The notes under the pieces were generated by a model that made no database searches, was not told where the DNA came from, and was given only the letters and a program-made list of their open reading frames with translations. From Synaphobranchus kaupii (Eukaryota > Chordata > Actinopteri > Anguilliformes > Synaphobranchidae): a stretch of 64,000 nt of DNA. The position numbers were made by a program, and so were the translations under genes. The DNA is taken from contig CM056378.1 in assembly GCA_029718625.1 (NCBI GenBank), positions 60,783,027 through 60,847,026 on the forward strand, written 5' to 3'. Every line of letters starts with the position of its first letter. Within the stretch, counting starts at the first letter, position 1. Positions 40,930 through 52,574 of the stretch are shown piece after piece.

Positions 40930-41600
40930 AGATTTTAAAAAACGTGTCTTTTTTTTTGTGTGAATATGAAAATTAGTCGCTATGCCGGTTCATCATCGTT
41001 AGCATATAGCCTACTACCTTGTTCTTCTGAGCTGAAAAAAATGTAATAAAATATATGTTCCCTATTGTTAATGAAAGTCTAAGTTGTATTTATTTTTCTA
41101 TATAAAAAAATGACCATCAATGTAGCCTAGCCTACGACTTTTTATATTGCCGATAGAGAGCAATACTCGGTAGGCGTGCCTGCGTTCGTATCTCAAACTG
41201 GTAAGCAGAGCAATCGGTCTTGAGTTGTGCACCCCATTGTGGATGTATTTGGTATTCTGTAGCGACTATTGCATTTTAGACTACTGGGTTCCAGATAATA
41301 GGATAAATATCCAAAGTGTGTATTTCTACCAAAAAATGGCAATTTGTGTAGGCTATTTCTGTCTTTCTTTAAAAAAAAGTATTGGACGAAATTAAACCAC
41401 TACCGACAGTTTAGAAATGATTGTTTATTATAAACGTTTCTTTTTCCATGTTACTTCATTTTAATATTAGTAGGCTATAACTTTATATTCTTTTTGTAGA
41501 TTAGTAGGCCACAATGTAGCCTATATAGTGACATAAGAACTGTCACCATACCACGAAATTGTTTTTAAAATTGCATACATAAAAATGTTGTCAATATGTG
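40930..41600. other. No recognisable feature
   Basis: AT-rich; no ORF or repeat identified. Confidence 0.35.
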
Positions 41601-41803
41601 CAAACTATAACGTTGTCACAACGTATTTATACAACTTTGCTACAACTTATACAACGTTGCCACAACGTCGTATTATAACGTTGTCACAACGTATCTGGGA
41701 ATTACACTTTTACGTTGTCACAACGTAATGATGCAACGTTGTGGCAACGAAAACATGACGTTGCCACAACGTTGTACCAACGTCATTTTGTTTGCTGGGT
41801 GGT
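41601..41803. repeat. Cluster of AACGTTGTCACAACGT motifs ending GTTTGCTGGG
   Basis: Six or more copies of AACGTTG[TC][CG]ACAACGT spaced 25-40 bp. The right boundary CATTTTGTTTGCTGGG at 41787-41803 is the complement of the CCCAGCAAACA motif that opens the similar clusters at 16174 and 38013. Probably subterminal repeats of one DNA element family; which left end pairs with this right end is unresolved. Confidence 0.7.
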
Positions 41804-42989
41804 TGGTTCAGTTCAACAAGTTACTATGACAAGGGTGATGCAGGAAAATAAACAGACCTAACAGCAAAGCATATTTGTGGTTAATGCTAATTTAGCTCAA
41901 GCAGGACGAAGAAGACAAGCAGGCTAACCTAACGTTGTCAAAAAAAGATTTCTTACCGTGAAAATATTTAATTTTTCCCCCCAGGGTTTCTGCGCTGTTA
42001 TGGTTTAGAAAGCTCCGCGCTATAATTCAGGTTTGGCAAAACTGGACTGCGGTAAAGTTAGTTTTATATTCGATGTTCGATATTCGATTTTCGGACGTCA
42101 ATAGCTCTTCAACAGAACAAGCCAATGAGCTGAAAATAACAGCTCTAAATCAAAGGAGCTCAGAGAACGCAGCAAACGCTTCGTTTGATCTTTCATCGTT
42201 ATTTTAATATTACGGAAAATCTCGTCAATAACTTCGAAATTACAAAGGTGATACAACCCAGAACAACTGTGTTATAATGTGGGGGCTTTCAGCACCAGGC
42301 CACAACATTTAATTTATCCATTAGGCCTAAGATTTATTTTTAAACAATATGTATGTGTTCGCAACGATTATTCTTCATTTTGAGGCTCGGACTGCTCAAG
42401 CCAACACGTAGGGACCGTCTAAAAAGTGCGTAATTGTTTCAGTTAAAATGTCAATCGCTTTTTTGTACGAACCATTTGTTTTAGGGTAAAGGAGATATGG
42501 AGTTACGGGCACAAGCTTTATTTTCGCGTTAATTTGGGTTCATTTAATTTTTATAAAGTTTTTTTTGTTGTGATATTACACCTACAGAAAAAGGTCAGTA
42601 GTTCTGATATGACAGCACGAACATGCTGAAAACCAATTGCATATTGATCAGGGAACTCTCTTTTTCAGATTTCCACAATAGGAATTATTAGGAATTAACT
42701 GCTGTTACCATATCAATAGATCTTAGATTAGAGATAAATGTTTCTTAGGTTATAATGTGTATACCAGTTAACTTTACCGCAGCCTATTAAGGTATGTATT
42801 GAGAACCAAAAAGCATGAGCAAAGAATTCCATTGCAATCTCGTTCAATTTCAGTTTATCTACATCTATATATTCCTGAATGCTGAGAAAAATGGTGGAGT
42901 CGAAAAGGGTTCAAGTTGACGACAACCCATGACGATACATATTTTGATCTCTTTACATAACTCTTAATCTTAATCTGTGGAAAATAATA

Positions 42990-45900
42990 GAAAAATAGGA
43001 GACTTGTGTTCAATAGCTTCCAGGACACATGGATAATAATTTAACTTCTAATCCCTCATGGGGCACACCTCTTGTAATTTTCACTATGTGCATATTTATT
43101 TTTTAATAAATATTCATGGAAATTATAATTATATTATAATGGAAAAATTATAGATGTCTATTGTTTTAACAGGAAAATAATGGATTCTTTTCAATGGATT
43201 CCAAGTCACATGGTCCAATGCCATAACAGTGATAGTAATAAATGCTACTCTTAATCCCATTTAGGGCACACGTCTTGTAATTTACACTTTGTGTATACTT
43301 ATTCTTTAATGAATATTTTAATGTAAATACTTTCTTTTCAGTAGATTCCAGGTCACATGACCCAGTGAGTCAAATCCAATGCCACATAATTCTACTCTTA
43401 ATCCCACTTCGGGCACACGTCTTGTAATTTTCACATTGTGCATGGTTGTTTTTTTATAAATATTTTAATGGAAAAGTTATACTTTCTTTTCAATAGCTTC
43501 CAGGTCACATGACCCAGTGACTAAAATCCAATGGCAAATAATTGTACTCTTAATCTCACTTCGGGCACACTTCTTGGAATTTTCACGTTGTTTATATTTA
43601 TTTTTTAATAAATATTGTAATGGAAAAATAATAGATTTCTGTTGTTTTAATAGGAAAATAATGGATTATTTTCAATAGCTTCAAAGTCACATGATCCAAT
43701 GACATTATGCTAATAGTAATAAATTCTACTCTTGATCCCACTTCGGGCACACTTCTTGTAATTTTCACATTGTGCATGGTTATTTTTTAATAAATATTTT
43801 AATGGAAAAGTTATACTTTCTTTTCAATAGCTTCCAGGTCACATGACCCAGTGACTCATATCCAATGGCACATAATTCTACTCTTAATCTCACTTCGGGC
43901 ACACTTCTTGGAATTTTCACGTTGTTTATATTTATTTTTTAATAAATATTGTAATGGAAAAATAATAGATTTCTGTTGTTTTAATAGGAAAATAATGGAT
44001 TATTTTCAATAGCTTCCAAGTCACATGATCCAATGACATTATGCTAATAGTAATAAATTCTACTCTTAATCCCACTTCGGGCACACTTCTTGTTATTTTC
44101 ATATTGTGCATGGTTATTTGTTAATAAATATTTTAATGGAAAAGTTATACTTTCTTTTCAATAGCTTCCAGGTCACATGACCCAGTGACTCATATCCAAT
44201 GGCACATAATTCTACTCTTAATCACACTTCGGGCACACTTCTTGAAATTTTCACGTTGTTTATATTTATTTTTTAATAAATATTTGAATGGAAAAATAAT
44301 AGATTTCTGTTGTTTTAATAGGAAAATAATGGATTCTTTTCAATAGCTTCCAAGTCACATGATCCAATGACATTATGCTAATAGTAATAAATTCTACTCT
44401 TAATCCCACTTCGGGCACACATCTTGTAATTTTCACATTGTGCATGTTTATTTTTTAATAAATATTTTAATGGAAAAGTTATACTTTCTTTTCAATAGCT
44501 TCCAGGTCACATGACCCAGTGACTCAAATCAAATGGCATATAATTCTACTCTTAATCACACTTCGGGCACACTTCTTGTAATTTTCACTTTGTGCGTGTT
44601 TATTTTTTAATAAATATTTTAATGGAAAAATAATAGATTTCTGTTGTTTTAATAGGAAAATAATGGATTCTTTTCAATAGCTTCCAAGTCACATGATCCA
44701 ATGACATAACAGTGATAGCAATAAATACTACTCTTAATGCCTCTTCGGGCACACTTCTTGTAATTTTCACATTGTGCATGGTTATTTTTTAATAAATAGT
44801 TTAATGGAAAAGTTATACTTTCTTTTCAATAGCTTCCAGGTCACATGACCCAGTGACTCATATCCAATGGCACATAATTCTACGCTTAATCACACTTCGG
44901 GCACACTTCTTGTAATTTTCACTTTGTGCGTGTTTATTTTTTAATAAATATTTTAATGGAAAAATAATAGATTTCTGTTGTTTTAGTAGGAAAATAATGG
45001 ATTATTTTCAATAGCTTCCAAGTCACATGATCCAATGACATTATGCTAATAGGAATAAATTCTACTCTTAATACCACTTCGGGCACACTTCTTGTAATTT
45101 TCACATTGTGCATGGTTATTTTTTAATAAATATTTTAATGGAAAAGTTATACTTTCTTTTCAATAGCTTCCAGGTCACATGACCCAGTGGCTCAAATCAA
45201 ATGGAATATAATTCTACTCTGAATCCCACTTTGGGCACACTTCTTGGAATTTTCACGTTGTTTATATTTATTTTTTAATAAATATTTTAATGGAAAAATA
45301 ATAGATTTCTGTTGTTTTAGTAGGAAAATAATGGATTCTTTTCAATAGCTTCCAAGTCACATGATCCAATGACATTATGCTAATAGGAATAAATTCTACT
45401 CTTAATCCCACTTCGGGCACACTTCTTGTAATTTTCACATTGTGCATGGTTATTTTTTAATAAATATTTTAATGGAAAAGTTATACTTTCTTTTCAATAG
45501 CTTCCAGGTCACATGACCCAGTGACTCAAATCAAATGGCATATAATTCTACTCTTAATCACACTTCGGGCACACTTGTTGTAATTTTCACTTTGTGCGTG
45601 TTTATTTTTTAATAAATATTTTAATGGAAAAATAATAGATTTCTGTTGTTTTAATAGGAAAATAATGGATTATTTTCAATAGCTTCCAAGTCACATGATC
45701 CAGTGACATAACAGTGATAGGAATAAATACTACTCTTAATCCCTCTTCGGGCACACTTCTTGTAATTTTCACATTGTGCATGGTTATTTTTTAATAAATA
45801 GTTTAATGGAAAAGTTATACTTTCTTTTCAATAGCTTCCAGGTCACATGACTCAGTGACTCGTATCCAATGGCACATAATTCTACTCTTAATCACACTTC

Positions 45901-46690
45901 GGGCACACTTCTTGTAATTTTCACTTTTTGCGTGTTTATTTTTTAATAAATATTTTAATGGAAAAATAATAGATTTCTGTTGTTTTAATAGGAAAATAAT
46001 GGATTATTTTCAATAGCTTCCAAGTCACATGATCCAATGACATTATGCTAATAGGAATAAATTCTACTCTTAGTCACACTTCGGGCACACTTCTTGGAAT
46101 TTTCACGTTGTTCATATTTATTTTTTAATAAATATTTGAATGGAAAAATAATAGATTTCTGTTGTTTTAATAGGAAAATAATGGATTATTTTCAGTAGAC
46201 CCAATGATTTAAAGCCAATACCAAATAATTCTACTCCTTATCCCACATCAAGCACACCTCTTTATATTCTCACTATTTACTTCTTTATGTTTTTATAAAT
46301 ATTTTAATGTCACATAGGAAAATGTTGGATTCTTTTCAATATATTCCAAGTCACATGACCCAATGACTTACAACCAATACCAAATAATTTGACTGCTAAT
46401 ACCACATAGGGCATAACTCTTGGAATTGTCAATATGTACATACTTATTTTTTAACAAATATTTGAATGGAAAAGTAATAATTTATTTTCAATAGTGTCCA
46501 GGTCACAAGACAAAGTGACTCATATACAATGGCATATAATTCTACTCTTAATCCCAGATAGGGCACATCTCTTGTAATTTTGACCGTGTATAATCAATAT
46601 TTTAATTGAGAAATAAAAGATTTCTGTTTTCTTAATAGGAGAATAATGGATTATTTTCAATAGCTTCCAAATCACATGACCCAATGACAT
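42990..46690. repeat. Left-arm satellite array, 334-bp dimer
   Basis: The landmark GAAAAGTTATACTTTC recurs at 43471, 43805, 44139, 44473, 44807, 45141, 45475 and 45809, always 334 bp apart. Each 334-bp unit is a dimer of two related monomers of about 152 bp (CAGGTCACATGACCCAGTG type) and 182 bp (CAAGTCACATGATCCAATG type). The two edges of the array are more diverged than the middle. Confidence 0.95.
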
Positions 46691-46698
46691 ACTGTATA

Positions 46699-46931
46699 CA
46701 GTCAAGCCGGAAAGTCTGCACCTTCTCCACGTTTTATTACATTACAGACTTATACTACAATAGATTGAGTTCATTTTTTGCCTCAAACATCTACACACAA
46801 TAGCCAATAATGACAAAGTGAAAGCAGGTTTTTAGAAAATATGCAAAAAATTAACTCTATTGTAGAATAGGTCTGTAACATAATAAAACGTGGAGAAGGT
46901 GAAAGGGGTGTCAGACTTTCCGGCTTGACTG
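46699..46931. mobile_element. Mariner/Tc1-type MITE, 233 bp
   Basis: CAGTCAAGCCGGAAAGTCTG at the left and complement at the right, TA on both sides (46697-46698 and 46932-46933). Short palindrome-like arms, no ORF. Inserted in the satellite edge of the giant element's left arm. Confidence 0.9.
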
Positions 46932-47090
46932 TAACTTATAATAAAAAATGCTACTCTTAATTCCACATAGGGCACAGCTCTTGGAATTCTCAATATGTGC
47001 ATATTTATTTTTTTATAAATATTCAAATGGAAAAATTATATATTTCTGTTTTAATAGGAAAATAATGGATTATTTAATATAACGCGGACA

Positions 47091-47197
47091 GAAGGAGAAC
47101 ATGCAAACTCCACACAGAAAGGCCCTCGGCCGGGATTCAAACTCAGTGCTCTCTTGCTGTAGGGCGACAGCACTATCCACTGCACCACCGTGCCGCA
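47091..47197 (-). mobile_element. tRNA-derived SINE fragment
   Basis: On minus: GCGGCACGGTGGTGCAGTGG (box A region GGTGCAGTGGATAG) and GAGTTTGAATCCCGG (box B), then GTGGAGTTTGCATGTTCTCC. This is a familiar fish SINE head, not a functional tRNA: no acceptor-stem pairing was seen. Confidence 0.75.
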
Positions 47198-47205
47198 CGG
47201 GCACC

Positions 47206-47755
47206 CAGGGCCGGCCCGTCCTATAGGCCATATAGGTGGTCGCCTAGGGCCCCTGAAAGGGTTAAGGGCCCCCTCATAGTTAAAAAAAAAAAATTTAATA
47301 AAAATGTATATTAAAAAATATATATTTTTTTTACAAATAATAATCGCCACGTTGCTCAACGTCCGAGAGAAACATTGTGACTGGTGAAATGAGGTGTCTG
47401 CAAAGATGATTGAATGATGTCTGGCGAATCACCTAATTTCACCAGTCACCTGACTGGGGTGTGCGTGGGCTGGGCTGGGTGGGCTAGATCGTCAACTGAG
47501 AAATATACTGTGATTTATACTGAGAAATATACTGTGATTTATACTGAGAAATATACTGTGATTTATACTGAGAATTATACTGTGTGAGCTATACTGAGAA
47601 ATATACTGGGAACTACTGTGGGCTATACTGCCAAATATACATTATAGCACTATAAATAAATATTTTAAAAGTAATATCATTGTTGCCTGTCCGATTTTAT
47701 TTGTATTATTATTTGCATTTTCAAGATCTCGCCTAGGGCCGGACCCATGGGCCCC
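47206..47755. mobile_element. Degenerate hAT element of the GGGCCGGCCC type
   Basis: Starts CAGGGCCGGCCCGTCC with AGGGCCCC repeats inside, like the element at 34714. The right part (CGCCTAGGGCCGGACCCATG, about 47727-47746) is a diverged terminus. The interior has a 24-bp tandem repeat (ACTGAGAAATATACTGTGAT..) at 47503-47600 and no ORF. Confidence 0.6.
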
Positions 47756-48111
47756 TATCAAATCCTCTAATCAGGGAGCGCAGGCTTTGAAGAAAAATAT
47801 AAACGTTAGTCTTATGGATATGTCGGCTAAGTGAGGATTAGGTACAATGTGTATTTTCTGAATCCAGTGGTTTCAACAGTCAATGCCCTTGTTAAAACGT
47901 TCGGCACTCTGAATACTGAACATAAGCGATATTGTGTGCTAAAACCCCTCACTTAACCTACATTCAAAATATATTTTACGTTATTTCATTTCATAATTAT
48001 TATTAAAAATGACAATCATCAATTAAATCATCAAATTCTCTGATAGTTAAATCAAAAAGTAACCTGGTGGATCAACCAACAAGTCAAAACAAAACAAGTC
48101 TAAATCAGTTC
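47756..48111. other. No recognisable feature
   Basis: AT-rich spacer; no ORF or terminal repeat seen. Confidence 0.35.
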
Positions 48112-48115
48112 TTAA

Positions 48116-48715
48116 AGGTTGTATCAGCGATTTTGGGTGGAAACATAAATGATTTTTTTTTTCCCTCACGATCCGCTAGCTGCCCGCCCCATAAGCAGGC
48201 CGTCAAAAAACCGCGTCTCTGTAGGCAGCCTATGCTCCGAGATCGTACACAAAAACAAATGGTACTACCAACCACTCAAAACCAAAATAAACAGTATTCC
48301 AACCAATCACAATGATCTGCACAAACGCTAATACTCTTATCTCGCTGAAATCTTGACGGATTTACAAACGGTTTGGTTTCTTACAAACGTTATTAACGTG
48401 GTTATAATTCTGGATGCTTGAACACTATTTTTTTAAAACATAACATAATTATTCATAAGTATGTTTGTTTGGGATTTCGCTTCAGAAGTGACGTCACGTT
48501 TGTGCAGATCATTGTGATTGGTTGGAATACTGTTTATTTTGGTTTTGAGTAGTTGGTAGTACCATTGTTTTTGTGTACGATCTCGGAGCATAGGCTGCCT
48601 ACAGAGACGCGGTTTTTTGACGGCCTGCTTATGGGGCGGGCAGCTAGCGGATCGTGAGGAAAAATCAGATGAATGTGATCATTTATGTTTCCACCCAAAA
48701 TCGCTGATACAACCT
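48116..48715. mobile_element. TTAA-type MITE, 600 bp, with inverted arms over 200 bp
   Basis: TTAA at 48112-48115 and 48716-48719. Ends AGGTTGTATCAGCGATTTTG and complement. The arms match for about 210 bp (GCTAGCTGCCCGCCCCATAA.., CACAATGATCTGCACAAAC). Fits Kolobok or piggyBac-type TTAA targeting; no ORF. Confidence 0.9.
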
Positions 48716-48719
48716 TTAA

Positions 48720-49830
48720 GGTTAAATAATTTTATTAAATGAAAAAACAGTCAATTAGAATAATGACTTAAAATCATACATTCAATAATGAATGTAGGCT
48801 GACTACTTATAATTTACAAAAAGGAAGACATTAAACCCGACATTATTTAGAAGATACCAGTAAAGAGAGACTGATAAGCCAGAAATTGCCAAAGTATTTA
48901 CCCTCCTCCAGCTGAACAGGAACAAAAGGAAATGCACAAGGAACCACCACCACAAAATAAAAGACAAACTTAATTCACCAACTCCAGACTGAACTGAGGC
49001 TTCTTTCCTTCGGCCCCCATAAATACCTTACTCTACAGGAAGGGCATCCCTGCCCTGATTGGGTTAATGCGTGAGAAAGGGGGGGGGGGTGTTATTTAGG
49101 ACAAAGACTTGAGGATTCCCTTTGATATTTGTGGGGGTGAGTGAGAGAGAGAGACAGAGACAAACATAAGGTGAGGGGGGAGAGGGAGCAAGAGATGGAG
49201 GAGCCAGATAGTTTTACCTATATCTAAACATTAGATATCCTACAGGTATATACACACATGTTACATATCATTTTCTGTAAAAAACTGTCTAATTTCTTCC
49301 TTTGAGTAGCTTTGCCATGTAGCGATAAAACTCCCATTACAATTTCTGAGTTTTGTTCTGTTATTGTGCATTGCATTTTCTCATTGTTTACTAAATTGGG
49401 TTTTCCCGCCAGTCATCAATAAGTTGATTTTAACCAATAACTGAGTGAGTGTGTTATTACACAGGAAAGGTCACATGTATGAGTTTAGTACATAAAATAA
49501 ATAAAATAGAGTAAAATATCACTCTGAATTCAAAGAAATAGATAATCATTGAGTCATTGATAATCAAACCACCCACTTTAGTTTATGGTACTTGATTGTT
49601 TTGTGTTGTGTTAACTATTTCAAGGGTTTTGATTATAATTCACTCTATTCTTATGAATGTGCTATACTATTGGGGTTCACAGTGTATATAGTCACTTTTT
49701 GTAACGAAAACACCATTGCATGAAATATTGGGGTGTATGGATCTCCATACCAAATTGCATGCTAATCTGATCTGATTAGTCTTATTGTCTAACACAGAAG
49801 TAATGACAGAATGATGTTCATTGTGTGGGT
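48720..49830. other. Unassigned part of the giant element's centre
   Basis: No supported ORF. A G run at 49080-49089 and a GA-rich tract at 49137-49200 stand out. If the element encodes a transposase, earlier exons of the PHD gene would be expected here, but I could not identify them. Confidence 0.4.
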
Positions 49831-50171
49831 CTATAACATTGACTGAGGGTGATCAAGCAACTATTTGGGTAAGTGGTGTTGTATTCACTGATTTGAACAC
49901 ATATAATAATAAAAGTAAGAAGCAATAATAAAACTCTGGTGAAGCAAATTGTGCATTTGTAAAGTGTACAAGTGCATCGAATAAAACAGTCTTTAATAAC
50001 AGTAATACCTTCCTGGATCAGTTACTCTGGATTTTTATGGTAATAAATTGTATAACATCATGACTAGTCATGCTAGCCAAACCACTGTTGTACTGTAGTT
50101 TCCCAGTAAACACACTATTCTTTGATGTAGAATAATGTTAAACTGATGAAATCTCTGCCGTGCCTTTACAG

Positions 50172-50282
50172 GTTGCTTGTGATCACTGCAACAGGTGGTT
50201 CCATAGACTATGCATCGGCATGAGCCTGGAGACTTATGTCCATGTGAAAAGAATGAAATGGGAGTGCAGATATTGCACATGA
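50172..50282 (+). CDS. Terminal exon encoding the second half of a PHD finger
   Basis: After the acceptor TGCCTTTACAG the exon encodes 36 residues and a stop: VACDHCNRWFHRLCIGMSLE, TYVHVKRMKWECRYCT. CDHC, HRLC and CRYC with W-F-H and the WEC near the end are the C-terminal ligands and aromatic core of a PHD zinc finger, normally a histone-tail reader. A consensus donor at 49869 (ACTATTTGG|GTAAGT) precedes it in matching phase 0, so QATIW|VACDHC would join; the first CxxC pair must lie in an earlier, unidentified exon. A C-terminal PHD finger suggests a transposon-encoded protein that targets chromatin. That role is inference; the finger itself is clear. Confidence 0.7.
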   Translation, partial: VACDHCNRWFHRLCIGMSLETYVHVKRMKWECRYCT

Positions 50283-51240
50283 AATGACAAAAAAAAAATA
50301 GTTGTCACTAACTTTCTTGTGTAAAATATGTCAAAATGGAACTAATTAATGTAAATGGAAGTGGATTAATGGAAGTAATGGAAGTGGATTACAATGCAAG
50401 CTTACATGTAACATTGTTATTCACTTGCATTACTTCCAACAAAGTTAAAGCTGGAGTAGGCAACTTTCTCAACGGTCGCAAATGTTGTGAAAACATTTCG
50501 CAATTCATAACACCCATCAGAGTTAGCTATCTAACGTCACCTGATGGTTCACAAAATATTTTTTATTCATGTAAATTGTTGAACAAGGCTACCATCTATC
50601 CCAGACAACATTACAGTTGCCTGATACGCCTAGCCTCAATTCGGTACTCTGCTGGACGTTTACAATAGGATGTTTTCATAACTGATAAATAAAGTAGAAA
50701 ATAAAATGAAGGAGCTCATCTCTCAGTGAGCCAGTTTTACTGAAAAAATACAATTGACAGTGATGGCTAGCGAAATTAAATAGAAAGCCAATTTTATAAA
50801 GACCTCAGATTCTGTATATAAACTTATGCCAGGCTGTAGTCCTGCTCGGCGATGCAGATAGGATTGGAAAGTCTCTTATAACCCTAGCTGTAGGCCTACT
50901 GTTATGTGAATGCGCAAAGTCAATGTCATTGTTGGATTGGTTCACGACGGGAACAGGCCTCTCTCTTTGATTGGTTCACGTCATGAGCCACTTTGTTTTG
51001 AAAGCAAGAATTTGGGCCGAATTTTTTCCCTATATCTGCCATTTAAACTACCAAAGTTTAAATGTGCACTATGCAAGATTTTTAGCCTTGTTGTGATCCT
51101 GTGTTTACAATCAAATAAGTCCTCCATTCTAAACCCCGCCCACTCACCTCCGTTGAGAGCAAGAAAAGCTTTCTACAGTCTAAGCTATGCAAGAAACACA
51201 CTTGAACACAGCAAGAAAAATGTTAAGCGAAGTTAAAATG
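50283..51240. other. Unassigned centre of the giant element with a dispersed repeat
   Basis: Contains TTTAAATGTGCACTATGCAA then GATTTTTAGCC at 51057-51087, the start of a common fish repeat, and a direct pair of GATTGGTTCACG words near 50936-50985. No gene supported. Confidence 0.4.
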
Positions 51241-51414
51241 AAAATAACATTTTTAGCTGTATATGCATTTTTCTACATGCATTGTTCCTCTCCGACAAAC
51301 GCAGTTGTAATTGGGGATTCTATCATTCGCAACCTAAATGTTGCCAGTGGTTTTAACCCCTTTGCGCAGATGCCTAGTGACCAGGGTGCCAGGGCCAAGA
51401 TTTTTCTCAACTGA
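51241..51414 (+). pseudogene. LINE ORF1-type SGNH (esterase-like) fragment
   Basis: The frame contains SSPTNAVVIGDSIIRNLNVA. The GDS motif after a hydrophobic strand, followed by IIRN, is block I of SGNH hydrolase-like domains found in ORF1 proteins of fish CR1/L2-type LINEs. The frame ends after about 35 more residues without further SGNH blocks, so this is a scrap. A hydrophobic stretch precedes it (ITFLAVYAFFYMHC) and could be coincidental. Confidence 0.4.
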
Positions 51415-52560
51415 AACATTTGTTGCTCCTGCAGCCAAACTATGAGTGGAAACAAGAAACTCCATGTTGTAGCTTTATTAGTATATGATTAGTGACAATT
51501 CTGCCGAATATGGAGTTTACAAGTGTCACTACTTTTGCATAGCCAGTCCATTTAACAAGCAACCCCCCAACCAGTCTTGCCTGCAACTATACCTACCCAT
51601 GCGTGACACAATGGACAATAGCATTTGTGTGAGTTCATAAAAAAAAAATTATAATTTTACCACCAAAAATTGGAATCCGTCATAGCAACAAGATAAAGCC
51701 AACAATAGCCCGTTCGTTTGCCAAAATAGCTGTGAAAAACCAAAATGCTAAATAAACCTGTGCAATTATTGTCATTATCATTATACCACATCATTCTATA
51801 TCAATATCTGCGACGAGATATGAAATAAATATACAATCCTATCCTTGGTTTTTCACAGAGATGTTCCTTTCAAAATTCAGTGGTCATTTATTGTCTTGGA
51901 CAAGCTGTTTGAGATATACACACCAGTTTAGAACGCAATTAAACTATCTGGAACGTCTGCACGCAGAACCCCATATACTGTACCTACAGCTCTGAAGTAT
52001 TTCACATCATTCCAGTTTTATTCACAATTTTCTTATCCGAGGACAGTATATCCTTCTCAACAAAGTTTGCAATTTCTTATTGGATGCTTTGAACAATAAA
52101 TTACAGCCCAGCATAACAGCATTTAAAATTTTATCAGTGTATGATGCAAACAGCTACAGAAAACGCATCCTCGTCCTCGAGATGAAAGTAATACTACTTG
52201 TATTATGCGGTTCTTCTCGCTGGATACGTACTGTATGTACGTTAGTTTTTCCACTGAATCACTGTCTTGTCCAGTAGGCTATGTTAGATATTATGTTCGC
52301 ATTTTGAGTGCATTTCACACATTGTAGTGTATGCATTCGTTGGTGGTTCAGTCATGTTTTATGTTTGATGTACCAATTTTCATTGAAGCTAGAACATTAG
52401 GCAGAATGAACATTGGAATGGAATTAGAACATTCCAATTTACTGTGTGCTGATATGTGCTAGATGAATGTAAATTCATCTTCAATCAACTCCCATAAATA
52501 AAGGCTGATAAATACTTAAATATTATTATTATATTAGTGTATTAGTATATACGATTCAAT
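51415..52560. other. Unassigned, no gene
   Basis: AT-rich sequence leading into the right satellite arm. No feature recognised. Confidence 0.35.
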
Positions 52561-52574
52561 GATTGTAAATTATT

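Noticed and set aside
47091..47197. Functional tRNA gene
   Set aside because: Boxes A and B are recognisable, but there is no cloverleaf acceptor pairing and the sequence continues as a SINE body.
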